Source: Flavobacterium hibisci (GTDB lineage: Bacteria > Bacteroidota > Bacteroidia > Flavobacteriales > Flavobacteriaceae). Taken from it: a stretch of 64,000 nt of DNA. The notes beneath the pieces are model-generated. The model was given only the letters and a program-made list of their open reading frames with translations, was not told the DNA's origin and did no database searches. Below, piece after piece: positions 1 to 7,265 of this stretch. The position numbers were made by a program, and so were the translations under genes. Within the stretch, counting starts at the first letter, position 1. Each line of letters opens with the position of its first letter. The DNA lies in NCBI RefSeq assembly GCF_020026925.1, contig NZ_JAIQDW010000011.1, positions 105,166 through 169,165 on the forward strand. Direction: 5' to 3'.

Positions 1-860
1 TAGACAACAAAACCTGCAAAAATAATCATCCAGAATTCGGCTTCGCCCAAAGCGATATTTAAGTTATAAGGAGCAGAATCTGTAGTTTTATTAAACTCAT
101 AAATCTTTTTTTCGATTTGATAAGCCAATAGCGCATCAAATAAAAAGGTGGTGACAAAAAGGGCAATCATTCTGAAAATATTTTTGATCCCTTTTCCTTT
201 TTGTACCATATGAATTACATAGCCTAATCCCATAAATACAAACGGAATTGTTACGACTAAAACTCCTTCAAGCCAGCTAGCTTTAAAAGAATTTGTAAAG
301 GCATCGGCATCAAAAATGGCTGCCGTTAAACTGTCATTTGAGAATTCTTTGAAAAATGCAGAATACGAAGCCGAAATATAAAAAACCAAAACATAAAGTG
401 TAATAGGAAGGAGTAAAAACAAGCCGATATAAAACTGTGCCTTTAAGCCTTTACCGTCTTCAATTCCGAATTTATCAGGATTCCGTTTTACTTCGATGAT
501 TTCATTTTTTATCTCATCAGCAGACTCGTTGATATCCTGCTCTTTCTTTTCGTAAATTCCTATTGCTGCTTCACACTTTTTGAGTTCTGTGCGATTCTTT
601 TCCTGCTCTTCGCGATAAGGCTGTTTTAATCTGTCCTGTTCTAATTTTTGTTTTCGGCACTGATCTTCAAAACTCATGTATAAGTTTTGTAAACATGCTT
701 TTAGCACAATTGGTTTGCCTGTTGCTTTTATCGAAGCAGCGAAACCGCTCTGATAATAGGTAATTCTGATTTGTTCTCTGTCTTCTTCATTTTCTTCGAG
801 AAGGTTAGAAGCAGCATCTGTGGATTTTTTTAAACTAAATAATTGTGAAAGTGTTTTCAT
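1..860 (-). CDS. Coiled-coil multi-pass membrane protein (3' end outside window)
   Basis: Reading back from the ATG at 858-860 gives 286 codons without a stop, running off the left edge, so the C-terminus is missing. Residues 1-60 are soluble. About 62-128 is a highly charged Glu/Lys-rich helix that looks like a coiled coil. Hydrophobic segments follow at about 143-164, 197-220, 228-247 and from about 276. There is no signal peptide, so the coiled coil is probably cytoplasmic. I do not recognise the family. It is the last gene of the tight minus-strand cassette and starts 3 nt after the TerB-like gene stops, so translational coupling is likely. A membrane-associated role beside a TerB-like protein is inference. 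Confidence 0.75.
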   Translation of the reverse strand, partial: MKTLSQLFSLKKSTDAASNLLEENEEDREQIRITYYQSGFAASIKATGKPIVLKACLQNLYMSFEDQCRKQKLEQDRLKQPYREEQEKNRTELKKCEAAIGIYEKKEQDINESADEIKNEIIEVKRNPDKFGIEDGKGLKAQFYIGLFLLLPITLYVLVFYISASYSAFFKEFSNDSLTAAIFDADAFTNSFKASWLEGVLVVTIPFVFMGLGYVIHMVQKGKGIKNIFRMIALFVTTFLFDALLAYQIEKKIYEFNKTTDSAPYNLNIALGEAEFWMIIFAGFVV

Positions 861-863
861 AAC

Positions 864-1259
864 TTAAGCGTTTAGTTGACTAATAATTTCTTCTTTACCA
901 ATGTTTTTCTGTACGCAATGGATTAGATAGTCAGATAAATCATTGATATTTTCTTCAACGAAATCAAATTTTCTGCAATATTTTCTAAGCATATTCAATT
1001 CGTCATCCGTAACTTTTCCATCAGCCCAGATAATTCGGGTAAGATCATACAGATATTCAATTTTTGTGTTTAAAGATTCGGGTACAATAAACTCTGTATT
1101 TACAGGATTTAGAAAAAGCTTATCAAGCTCTTCTTTAGGAATTCCTCTTTCATCTGCAAAATGATACAGCATTTGAAGTTCCAAAACATCAAACTGATCA
1201 TCTGATAATGCCATTTGATATAATCTTAAAAAATGACTTTTTAGTTCTAGTGTTATCAT
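864..1259 (-). CDS. TerB-like small helical protein
   Basis: This is a 131-residue, mostly helical acidic protein without a signal peptide. Two similar helical segments can be read, around residues 18-42 (ALSDDQFDVLELQML) and 72-98 (WADGKVTDDELNMLRKY). The pattern of an Asp-Gly turn followed by D/E-E-L and a helix resembles TerB-type tellurite-resistance domains, which bind divalent metal and work with membrane partners in stress responses. The match is by pattern only. The gene lies 2 nt downstream of the Excalibur lipoprotein gene and 3 nt upstream of a coiled-coil membrane protein gene, so the three are probably co-translated. A metal-linked envelope role is inference. Confidence 0.65.
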   Translation of the reverse strand: MITLELKSHFLRLYQMALSDDQFDVLELQMLYHFADERGIPKEELDKLFLNPVNTEFIVPESLNTKIEYLYDLTRIIWADGKVTDDELNMLRKYCRKFDFVEENINDLSDYLIHCVQKNIGKEEIISQLNA

Positions 1260-1261
1260 GT

Positions 1262-1477
1262 TTATTTCTTTAAGTTTTCGCAGGCAATACCATCACCGTC
1301 AGAATCTAAGTTTTTGTAGCAGCTTTTATTATTGTCATATGCAGATTGTGCTTGTGCCTGATTTGCAAAATCGCCACAAGTTTTGGTTGGACAATCTGAA
1401 TCTGAAGAACAAGAGATTGAAAATGCTATTACTGTAAAAACTGCAAGTAGAATTATTATAAGTTTATTATGTTTCAT
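1262..1477 (-). CDS. Small lipoprotein with Excalibur calcium-binding domain
   Basis: Starting at the ATG at 1475-1477, this is a 71-residue protein with a lipoprotein signal ending at a Cys near residue 23 (AFSISCSS). The mature part ends with SCYKNLDSDGDGIACENL, which is the Excalibur signature: an EF-hand-like DxDxDG loop followed by a Cys that pairs with an upstream Cys. An in-frame upstream start would add 19 residues with no signal character and run into the preceding gene, so the inner ATG is preferred. The ATG overlaps the stop of the upstream DUF4236 gene by 4 nt (ATGA). It is probably a periplasm- or surface-anchored calcium-binding lipoprotein; its role is unknown. Confidence 0.8.
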   Translation of the reverse strand: MKHNKLIIILLAVFTVIAFSISCSSDSDCPTKTCGDFANQAQAQSAYDNNKSCYKNLDSDGDGIACENLKK

Positions 1478-1698
1478 TTTATTTGATAAATTAAAAATGT
1501 TAAAAGTCCTGTGAATATGAATAGTACAAAACATCCGCTATTTTGGTATTTTAATCCAGGGATGCCTGTTTTTACAGAATAGCCGGATTTACTAAATGTG
1601 CCTATTTTAGTTCTTAAACTTGGAGAAATTCCCGATTTGCTAATATTTAGTCCGAGTCCGCCTCCAAGCTTAATTCTTTTTTGAAATCGAAAGCCCAT
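1474..1698 (-). CDS. DUF4236 domain protein with C-terminal membrane segment
   Basis: This is a 74-residue protein. Residues 1-52 match the DUF4236 pattern: MGFRFQKRIKLGGGLGLNIS at the start, then a Ser/Gly-rich SKSGISPS stretch and a GIPGLKY end. A single hydrophobic segment (CFVLFIFTGLLTFLIYQI) forms the C-terminus, so it is probably a tail-anchored membrane protein. DUF4236 has no assigned function that I know of and often sits in small-gene clusters. It starts 2 nt after the DUF3892 gene ends and overlaps the Excalibur lipoprotein gene by 4 nt. Confidence 0.8.
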   Translation of the reverse strand: MGFRFQKRIKLGGGLGLNISKSGISPSLRTKIGTFSKSGYSVKTGIPGLKYQNSGCFVLFIFTGLLTFLIYQIK

Positions 1699-1700
1699 GG

Positions 1701-1991
1701 TTATTTACATTCAGGCAATTCTAATAAATTGTTTTTCTCGGTTGTGTCAGCCTCAGTTTTCAAGTATTTGTTTCCCAATACAGTTTTTGCAATTATTACG
1801 TTTACTTTTTGGCCATAGACATTATTGACATAAAAAGTCCATTCACCACCTTCTATACCTTTTATAGCATCTGCTAAAGATAATTTCCAATGTGTTCCAT
1901 TATTATTTATTCCCCCAATACTTAAAATACGCTCATGTATATTATATCTATCAGATTTATTTATACATTTAATTTCATGTGATGTTGCCAT
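1701..1991 (-). CDS. DUF3892 domain protein
   Basis: This 96-residue soluble protein matches the DUF3892 pattern throughout. It has an initial I-K-C-I-N-K strand, H-E-R-I-L-S-I-G-G near residues 19-27, W-K-L-S-L-A-D-A-I, G-G-E-W-T-F-Y-V, then YLKTEADTTEKNNLLELPEC at the C-terminus. DUF3892 function is unknown. It is the first gene of the cassette, preceded by about 110 nt of AT-rich DNA and the terminator of the next operon. The ATG lies at 1989-1991. Confidence 0.82.
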   Translation of the reverse strand: MATSHEIKCINKSDRYNIHERILSIGGINNNGTHWKLSLADAIKGIEGGEWTFYVNNVYGQKVNVIIAKTVLGNKYLKTEADTTEKNNLLELPECK

Positions 1992-2107
1992 TTTGTTTTT
2001 TATTTAGTTAATAAATATTTAATTGGTTTTGATATTTCAAAAGTAAAACCAATAAAAACCAGTATTTTACGGAAAACCATAATCCGGGAAATTTTAATTC
2101 CAGGAAT

Positions 2108-2130
2108 AAAAAAAGCCCCCGAAGGAGCTT
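2108..2130 (-). terminator. Rho-independent terminator after the response regulator gene
   Basis: On the minus strand AAGCTCC, a short TTC loop, then GGGGCTT and a run of T form a hairpin and U-tract, 21 nt past the response regulator stop. It separates that operon from the DUF3892 cassette. Confidence 0.75.
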
Positions 2131-2151
2131 AAAAAGTAAAATGATGAGTAA

Positions 2152-2820
2152 TTAAATTATCCCCATATCTTTTGTAATCGAAACCAGATGAACGGTATTA
2201 TTTGCCTTAAAAAAGTCTTTGAGTTTTGAAAGTCTTTTTTCAACAGCGCTTTTACTGTTGGGCTTAATATCTGAATTTTTAAAAATCTCTATGATTTCAT
2301 CCTGAGAAGTGCCCGAAGACAAATGTTTTAGAATCTGAATATCAACATCATCTATTTCGTAGTTGTTTTTTTCCTGAAGGGCAGATGCTACTTCCGGAGA
2401 GATGAACTTTTGGTCTGAAGTCGAAATGATGTTGATTGCTTTTTTAAGTTCTTCGATACTGTTTCGTCCTTTTAATACAAAAGCATCAATTTCAGCATTT
2501 TCAAAAAGTGATTTGATGCGAATTCCTTTGTCTTCGATTGAGTAAACGATGATTTTGATATTGGGCTGTATCTCCCGGACTTTCTGAATTAGTTCATCTC
2601 CGCTGATTATTTTTACCTCGCGATGGTCTTTTTTAAACGAAAGATCACTAATTAATAAATCGTAAGGTTCATTATCCTGAATAGCTTTTCTTATTTTTAG
2701 AAAAGCATCATCACAATATTTCGCATGTTGAAAATTGACAATGTTGAAATCAATTAAAGTTTGTTTGACTGCTAAATTGAATTCTTCAAAATCTTCTGCT
2801 ATTATTACTTTTTTAAACAT
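2152..2820 (-). CDS. Two-component response regulator, NarL/LuxR-like
   Basis: This 222-residue protein has an N-terminal receiver domain (about 1-135). It contains the acidic start VIIAEDFEE, the phospho-acceptor Asp in DLLISDLSF (about residue 58), and the conserved Lys in FVLKGRNS. A C-terminal helical domain (about 145-222) contains SPEVASAL and a divergent helix-turn-helix (QILKHLSSGTSQDEI), in the position of a LuxR/NarL output domain. It starts 6 nt after the histidine kinase gene stops, so the two form a cognate pair. Possible targets include its own operon, whose upstream region carries a tandem 11-bp repeat at 4788-4807. Confidence 0.85.
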   Translation of the reverse strand: MFKKVIIAEDFEEFNLAVKQTLIDFNIVNFQHAKYCDDAFLKIRKAIQDNEPYDLLISDLSFKKDHREVKIISGDELIQKVREIQPNIKIIVYSIEDKGIRIKSLFENAEIDAFVLKGRNSIEELKKAINIISTSDQKFISPEVASALQEKNNYEIDDVDIQILKHLSSGTSQDEIIEIFKNSDIKPNSKSAVEKRLSKLKDFFKANNTVHLVSITKDMGII

Positions 2821-2826
2821 AGGCTT

Positions 2827-4530
2827 TTATTTAGGCATTGTTATTTTTACTTTGAAACCTTTATCGGGTTCAGTATCAAAAGTAATAGTTCCTTTTATGG
2901 CCAGAATACGGTTTTCCATATTTTGCAAACCATTTTTTATGATTGTTGATTTTTCGCAGCCATTTCCGTTATCACTATATTTGATAGTTACCAAATTCGA
3001 TTTGCTGTCAAACGTAATGGCTACTAAAGGAGCTTCGCTATGTTTTTTCATGTTGACCATTAATTCCTGAAGTACTCTATGGATGGTAACCTTTTTTTCA
3101 TCATCCAGGTTCTCCCAGTTTATCTTTTCAATGTTTGTAATAATAACATTTGTACTGCTGCTATTATAAGTCGAAAGCATTTCTTTTAAGTTAACAGCAT
3201 AATTAGGACCGGTATCAACATTACTATTTTCTCTGGAAATTCCGCGAACCCGTGAATAAATATGATCGAGGTTCTGTAATAAGGTTTCTTTATTGTTCCC
3301 GGAAGTTAAAGACTGTGTTTGTGTGTAAGTGATAGCGTAAAAAACATCATTGGCCAGTTCGTCATGGATATCTTTAGCAATTCTGGTTTCGGTATCGTAA
3401 GCTGTTTTTATTTTTTCAATTCGATTTCGGTTTTCATAACGTTTTTTTAGATAAGCCAATAAACAGAACAGGGAAATAATCCCAATTATGAAGAAGATTC
3501 TTTGGTATTTTGCTTCCTGAAGTGCCAATAAATTTTCTGCTTTTTCTAACCGGAGTTTCTGGTTTTCGTCTTTTTCTTTTTTTGAGTCGTATTTGATTTT
3601 GGCAAATTTATTTTTGTAGTTGTTTCTTATTTTAGTTATGCTATCGTTTAGTGTGATATATTTTTGCGCATATTCAATGTTTTTTTTGCTAAAATCATTT
3701 AAGATCAAAAATTGTAATGCTCTTAATCGTTCATCAATACTATTAAGTTTTGTCGCTGATCTGTATGCTTCCAGAGCATGTTGGTTTGATTTCTTTAAAT
3801 CTGTTTTGATGTAAAATTCAGATAGATGCAAATGGCTTTCGATACTTCCGTAAGGATCATTATTTTGAGTTCTAATATTGAAACCTTCAGTCATTAGTAC
3901 AAAACCTTTCTTTGCAAAACCTTTCTTAAAATAGGTATAACCTAAATTGTCTATGACCCGTGCTTTAGTCTCTAAATTACTTAATTTTTTGTTTCGAATG
4001 GACTCCAGTATGTTGATAGCTTTGTCATATTTTTTTTGAAGAATGTAAACAACCGCAATATTATTTAAAGGAGATTGTTTTGATATAGAATCTGTGCAAT
4101 CTTTTATTGCTTCGTTATAATAGTAAATAGCATCGTTGTACAATGAAAGTTCTTTATCTGCTATACCAAAATAGTTATTAATTGAAGCGCTGTAAATATC
4201 TTTTTTTTTGATGTAAGGTAATGCTTCAGTTAGTGTTTGCTTACTTCCATAATAATCACCATTTATTTGCTGTATTGAGGCCATCTGAATAAGAATGTAT
4301 ACAACATTAGCAGTATCCTTTAAACTTTCATAAGTTATTTTTGATTTATTGAAGTTGTAAAAAGAAACGTTAAAGTTTTTTTTCTCAAAATTGACTATTG
4401 CTTTTTCCCGAAAACGTGTTGCTTCTTTTTTAGGAGATGTTGTATTTGTAGTAATAGCATTCGGGACCTTTTCCTTGCAAGAAAGAATAACGAGAAAAAA
4501 AAATAAATATAAAAACGGGGATCGTAGCAT
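2827..4530 (-). CDS. TPR-containing lipoprotein-type sensor histidine kinase
   Basis: This 567-residue protein starts with a lipoprotein-like signal (FFLVILSCKEK, Cys 18), followed by a tetratricopeptide-type helical region of about 35-320 with repeated Y..A pairs (DAIYYYNEAI, KYDKAINILE). One transmembrane segment lies at about 345-362 (IFFIIGIISLFCLLAYL). The kinase core is HPK7/NarX-like (HisKA_3): phospho-acceptor His in AKDIHDELANDV, then an HATPase domain with LQELMVNMKKH, YSDNGNGCE and GLQNMENRI. The sensor TPR is expected in the periplasm. The proline-tailed micro-lipoprotein gene lies 58 nt upstream and the response regulator 6 nt downstream. The signal sensed is unknown. Confidence 0.88.
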   Translation of the reverse strand: MLRSPFLYLFFFLVILSCKEKVPNAITTNTTSPKKEATRFREKAIVNFEKKNFNVSFYNFNKSKITYESLKDTANVVYILIQMASIQQINGDYYGSKQTLTEALPYIKKKDIYSASINNYFGIADKELSLYNDAIYYYNEAIKDCTDSISKQSPLNNIAVVYILQKKYDKAINILESIRNKKLSNLETKARVIDNLGYTYFKKGFAKKGFVLMTEGFNIRTQNNDPYGSIESHLHLSEFYIKTDLKKSNQHALEAYRSATKLNSIDERLRALQFLILNDFSKKNIEYAQKYITLNDSITKIRNNYKNKFAKIKYDSKKEKDENQKLRLEKAENLLALQEAKYQRIFFIIGIISLFCLLAYLKKRYENRNRIEKIKTAYDTETRIAKDIHDELANDVFYAITYTQTQSLTSGNNKETLLQNLDHIYSRVRGISRENSNVDTGPNYAVNLKEMLSTYNSSSTNVIITNIEKINWENLDDEKKVTIHRVLQELMVNMKKHSEAPLVAITFDSKSNLVTIKYSDNGNGCEKSTIIKNGLQNMENRILAIKGTITFDTEPDKGFKVKITMPK

Positions 4531-4588
4531 AACACATACTTTCCCCGAAATTAATGATTAATTGTATACTTATTAATTTAATATATTA

Positions 4589-4753
4589 TTATTTTGGTGG
4601 TGGAGGTGGTACTCTAATTGGATCATCTCCAGGACCATCAGCATAAGTTGGTGCTATTTCTTTTTTTGTTTCAGTTTCATATTCGTCAGCTGTGCAGGAA
4701 AATAATGTAGTAGTCAATAGCGCAAACGCTCCCATTAAAAATAAAGTTTTCAT
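4589..4753 (-). CDS. 54-residue lipoprotein with proline-rich C-terminus
   Basis: Starting at the ATG at 4751-4753, the product is 54 residues with a lipoprotein signal (MKTLFLMGAFALL, then LFSC with Cys about 19) and an acidic tail ending DGPGDDPIRVPPPPPK. A longer frame opens upstream, but it reads through the 4788-4807 repeats and lacks any signal, so the inner start is preferred. It precedes the kinase and regulator genes in the same direction, so it may be co-transcribed with them. I know no function. The DG...P...PP tail recalls the YDGTRPxPP ends of the proteins at 54005-54355 and 55041-55799, which also lie next to a two-component system. Confidence 0.65.
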   Translation of the reverse strand: MKTLFLMGAFALLTTTLFSCTADEYETETKKEIAPTYADGPGDDPIRVPPPPPK

Positions 4754-4787
4754 GTTTTTTGATTTAAAAATTAGACATGGGTATTGC

Positions 4788-4807
4788 TGTCCGGATTCTG
4801 TCCGGAT
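4788..4807. promoter_or_regulatory. Tandem TGTCCGGAT repeats upstream of the kinase operon
   Basis: TGTCCGGAT occurs at 4788-4796 and again at 4799-4807, 11 nt apart, i.e. one helical turn, and 35-54 nt upstream of the lipoprotein ATG. A further TGTCCGGA lies at 5083-5090 and a 13-bp palindrome (ACCAAATTTTGGT) at 4821-4833. The spacing suits a dimeric regulator such as the response regulator encoded here; this is inference. Apart from these motifs I see no gene in 4754-5110. Confidence 0.4.
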
Positions 4808-5110
4808 CTTGTTTGGCAATACCAAATTTTGGTTGGGAAGTGAAGTGCGTAGAACAGTAAAATTTTATTTATACTTCCCGGATAAAGTCCGTCTTACGGT
4901 TTTCCGCACTTTTAATTGAACTAGTTTTGTACTTTTGTTTTGTGCTGCAGATCAAAACGTTAACTTGATTCTGAGGCAAAGTAACAACCATTGCAAACCT
5001 GAATTGATACGGAATTCCAGGACGCCTTGAAAAGTCGATTTAAATCTGATAAAGGTTTGAGATGTCCTGAAAAATCCGATGTTGTCCGGAAAAAAATAGT
5101 ATAAAAAGTG

Positions 5111-6175
5111 ATGCCTATGTATAACAATACTTTAAATGAAGATGATTATAAAGAAGCAGTTAGAAGTAAATTTGAAAAAGAAAAAGATGGGATTTATTCT
5201 AATTATTTGAATAATCCGTCTCAAGCTAACTTGAGGGATTTGTGTTGGAAGATTTTTAAATCAAATGAAAACACAGATGACTTAAATGCATACAGTGATT
5301 TTTTTAAATTTAAATTTGATTCAAATAATGAAAATACTTCAACTACTTATACCGATAAGTTTAAAAAAGTTGGAAGATTTTTTAAAGGAGAAACAAAACC
5401 AGCAAAAATTGATACTATAAATTTCGCTGCAGTTTTAGTTGATTTTGAATTTAGACCTTTTGGGAAGTTTAAAAAGCATTATACCAATGGTCAGAAAAAT
5501 GCTGAAGGAGAAAATAATTTGATGGATGAAACTGAAACAGTTCAAGAGTTTGAAATTGAAAGCGAAGTTAAAAATGAAGATTCGATTCAAATAGAAAAAT
5601 TAAATGAAGAGAGAAATTCATCGGAACAAGAAAATTTAGATAAAACAGCATTGCCTAAGAAAGAAGAAAGCGTAATCATAGATCATGGAATTCCAAAAGA
5701 GGAAAATATTTTAAAAAAAGTTAAAACAACAGAAGTTCTTAAGCCAGTAGAATTATTTTTGGGCATTGAAAGTGAACCAGGCCCAGAAAAGGATTATTGG
5801 ATAAAACGAAATAAATGGGTCGGAATAGGAATACTTTTTTTTCTAGGTCTTTTAGTTTATTATTACTGCGCACAAAAAAACGAATGTATGCAATGGTCAG
5901 GAGATCATTATGAAGAAGTAAGCTGTGATTTAGAAATACAGGGAATAGGAACCTACAATGTTGTCGAACCTTTTGATGAAAGAATAATTAACCTTCGAAA
6001 AATTAAGGTATGTGATACCACTACTTTTTTTAAAAACGGAGAAGCAATTATCTGGTATGCGAAAGTAGGAGATGGGGTGGAATTTTTTAATACGCATGGA
6101 AGACATCCTGAAAATAAAAAACCATTAAGACCCGTGACGAAATATATTATTGATAAATACGTGATAAATAAATAG
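5111..6175 (+). CDS. Unrecognised protein with one central transmembrane segment
   Basis: Starting at the ATG at 5111 (an ATG at 5117 and a GTG at 5108 are also possible), the product has 354 residues. Residues 1-130 form a charged helical domain without signal peptide (LRDLCWKIFKSNENTDDLN). About 130-225 is acidic and low-complexity (Glu/Lys-rich). One membrane segment follows at about 236-254 (VGIGILFFLGLLVYYYCA), and a C-terminal domain of about 100 residues contains three Cys. The predicted topology puts the N-domain in the cytoplasm and the C-domain outside. I do not recognise the family. It is a single gene followed by its own terminator. Upstream is the motif-rich region shared with the divergent kinase operon. 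Confidence 0.75.
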   Translation: MPMYNNTLNEDDYKEAVRSKFEKEKDGIYSNYLNNPSQANLRDLCWKIFKSNENTDDLNAYSDFFKFKFDSNNENTSTTYTDKFKKVGRFFKGETKPAKIDTINFAAVLVDFEFRPFGKFKKHYTNGQKNAEGENNLMDETETVQEFEIESEVKNEDSIQIEKLNEERNSSEQENLDKTALPKKEESVIIDHGIPKEENILKKVKTTEVLKPVELFLGIESEPGPEKDYWIKRNKWVGIGILFFLGLLVYYYCAQKNECMQWSGDHYEEVSCDLEIQGIGTYNVVEPFDERIINLRKIKVCDTTTFFKNGEAIIWYAKVGDGVEFFNTHGRHPENKKPLRPVTKYIIDKYVINK

Positions 6176-6183
6176 CTGAAATT

Positions 6184-6218
6184 AAAAAACCTCCCAAATT
6201 ATTTCTGAGAGGTTTTTA
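6184..6218 (+). terminator. Rho-independent terminator between convergent genes
   Basis: AAAAACCTC at 6185-6193 pairs with GAGGTTTTT at 6209-6217 around a 15-nt loop, 10 nt after the stop of the plus-strand gene. The A-rich and T-rich flanks would let it work in both directions. Confidence 0.75.
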
Positions 6219-6245
6219 TTTATGACGTAAAGGGAGAATTTATTG

Positions 6246-7247
6246 TTAATTATCCCCATAATTAGGGCATCCAAAGCATTTGCGTGACAAATCAAACTGA
6301 TAGGTTAATGAAAGTTCATAAACGCCTCCTGTTCTTCCTATTTTGGTAGTATTAAGGTCATATGAAAGTCCTAATCGTAAATGTTCGTATTGCAGTCCTG
6401 TGAAAAAATTGACTGAGGTTAGTAATTCATTGTTCATTCCATTTTTAGCAGGATTGGTAACGAAGGTTGTTCCAAAAAACATTTTTTCGAATAAGATAGA
6501 AGCGCCTAAATCAAATCGGTTATATCTACCTTGCTGCATGTAGTTTGAAGTAAAAAACATTTTTGTCTCATACGGAAAAAACAATACATCAATATAATCT
6601 GCTACCAGAAATTCATATCCGCTGCTTAGCGAGAAAAAAGTATTTAATGGTAGGTTTCCATTTGCACTCAGGGCAATATTTGGTCGGTTGAGGTGTTTCA
6701 TCGAAAGACCGATCCAAAGATCATCGGTATTGAAAACCATTCCAGCGGATACATCAAAAAAAGTAACCCTGTCATTAGCTAGCAATGGATCGATAGAAGT
6801 TGCATTGTTTGAACCGCCTATATTGATCTGATCTTCCAATAGTAAATTCCCAAAGGCAAATGACTTTAGACCAAAACCAGCTTCAATACCCGGTCTGAAA
6901 GTCCAGGTATCATTAATTCTTACCCTGTAGGCATAATTGGCATTGATTTGTGTAAAATTATATTTGGAAGCATTTTCTCTCTGGTTTAAAATGTTTAAGC
7001 CAATTCCGCTGTTAAGTTTATCACTCCAGGTATTTACAAAGGCATAATCTGTGTCCACGCTTAAATCTAATTCTGGCCATTGTTCACGATGAATAATTCC
7101 TGCGTAAGTAGTTTCCATAAAACCGGTAAAACCAGCATTTAGGGTTTCGGGAACTAAAAAATATTGTGTAAAAATAGGATCCTGCGCTCTTGTTTTGGTA
7201 TAAAAACAACATGTTATCAGTATAACAACTAGTAATTTTAATCTCAT
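6246..7247 (-). CDS. PorP/SprF family type IX secretion membrane protein
   Basis: This 333-residue protein has a signal peptide (LLVVILITCCFYTKTRAQ) followed directly by the family hallmark DPIFTQYF...NAGFTG. The rest has the alternating aromatic/polar pattern of an outer-membrane beta-barrel (GIHREQWP-like turn, LGLSYDLNTTK near the end). In Flavobacterium, SprF proteins are outer-membrane partners needed for secretion or surface attachment of their adjacent SprB-like adhesin. This gene starts 18 nt downstream of a giant adhesin with a type B sorting domain, matching the sprB-sprF arrangement. The C-terminus carries two Cys (CFGCPNYGDN). Confidence 0.92.
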   Translation of the reverse strand: MRLKLLVVILITCCFYTKTRAQDPIFTQYFLVPETLNAGFTGFMETTYAGIIHREQWPELDLSVDTDYAFVNTWSDKLNSGIGLNILNQRENASKYNFTQINANYAYRVRINDTWTFRPGIEAGFGLKSFAFGNLLLEDQINIGGSNNATSIDPLLANDRVTFFDVSAGMVFNTDDLWIGLSMKHLNRPNIALSANGNLPLNTFFSLSSGYEFLVADYIDVLFFPYETKMFFTSNYMQQGRYNRFDLGASILFEKMFFGTTFVTNPAKNGMNNELLTSVNFFTGLQYEHLRLGLSYDLNTTKIGRTGGVYELSLTYQFDLSRKCFGCPNYGDN

Positions 7248-7265
7248 TTTCTTAATCTGTTGCTT

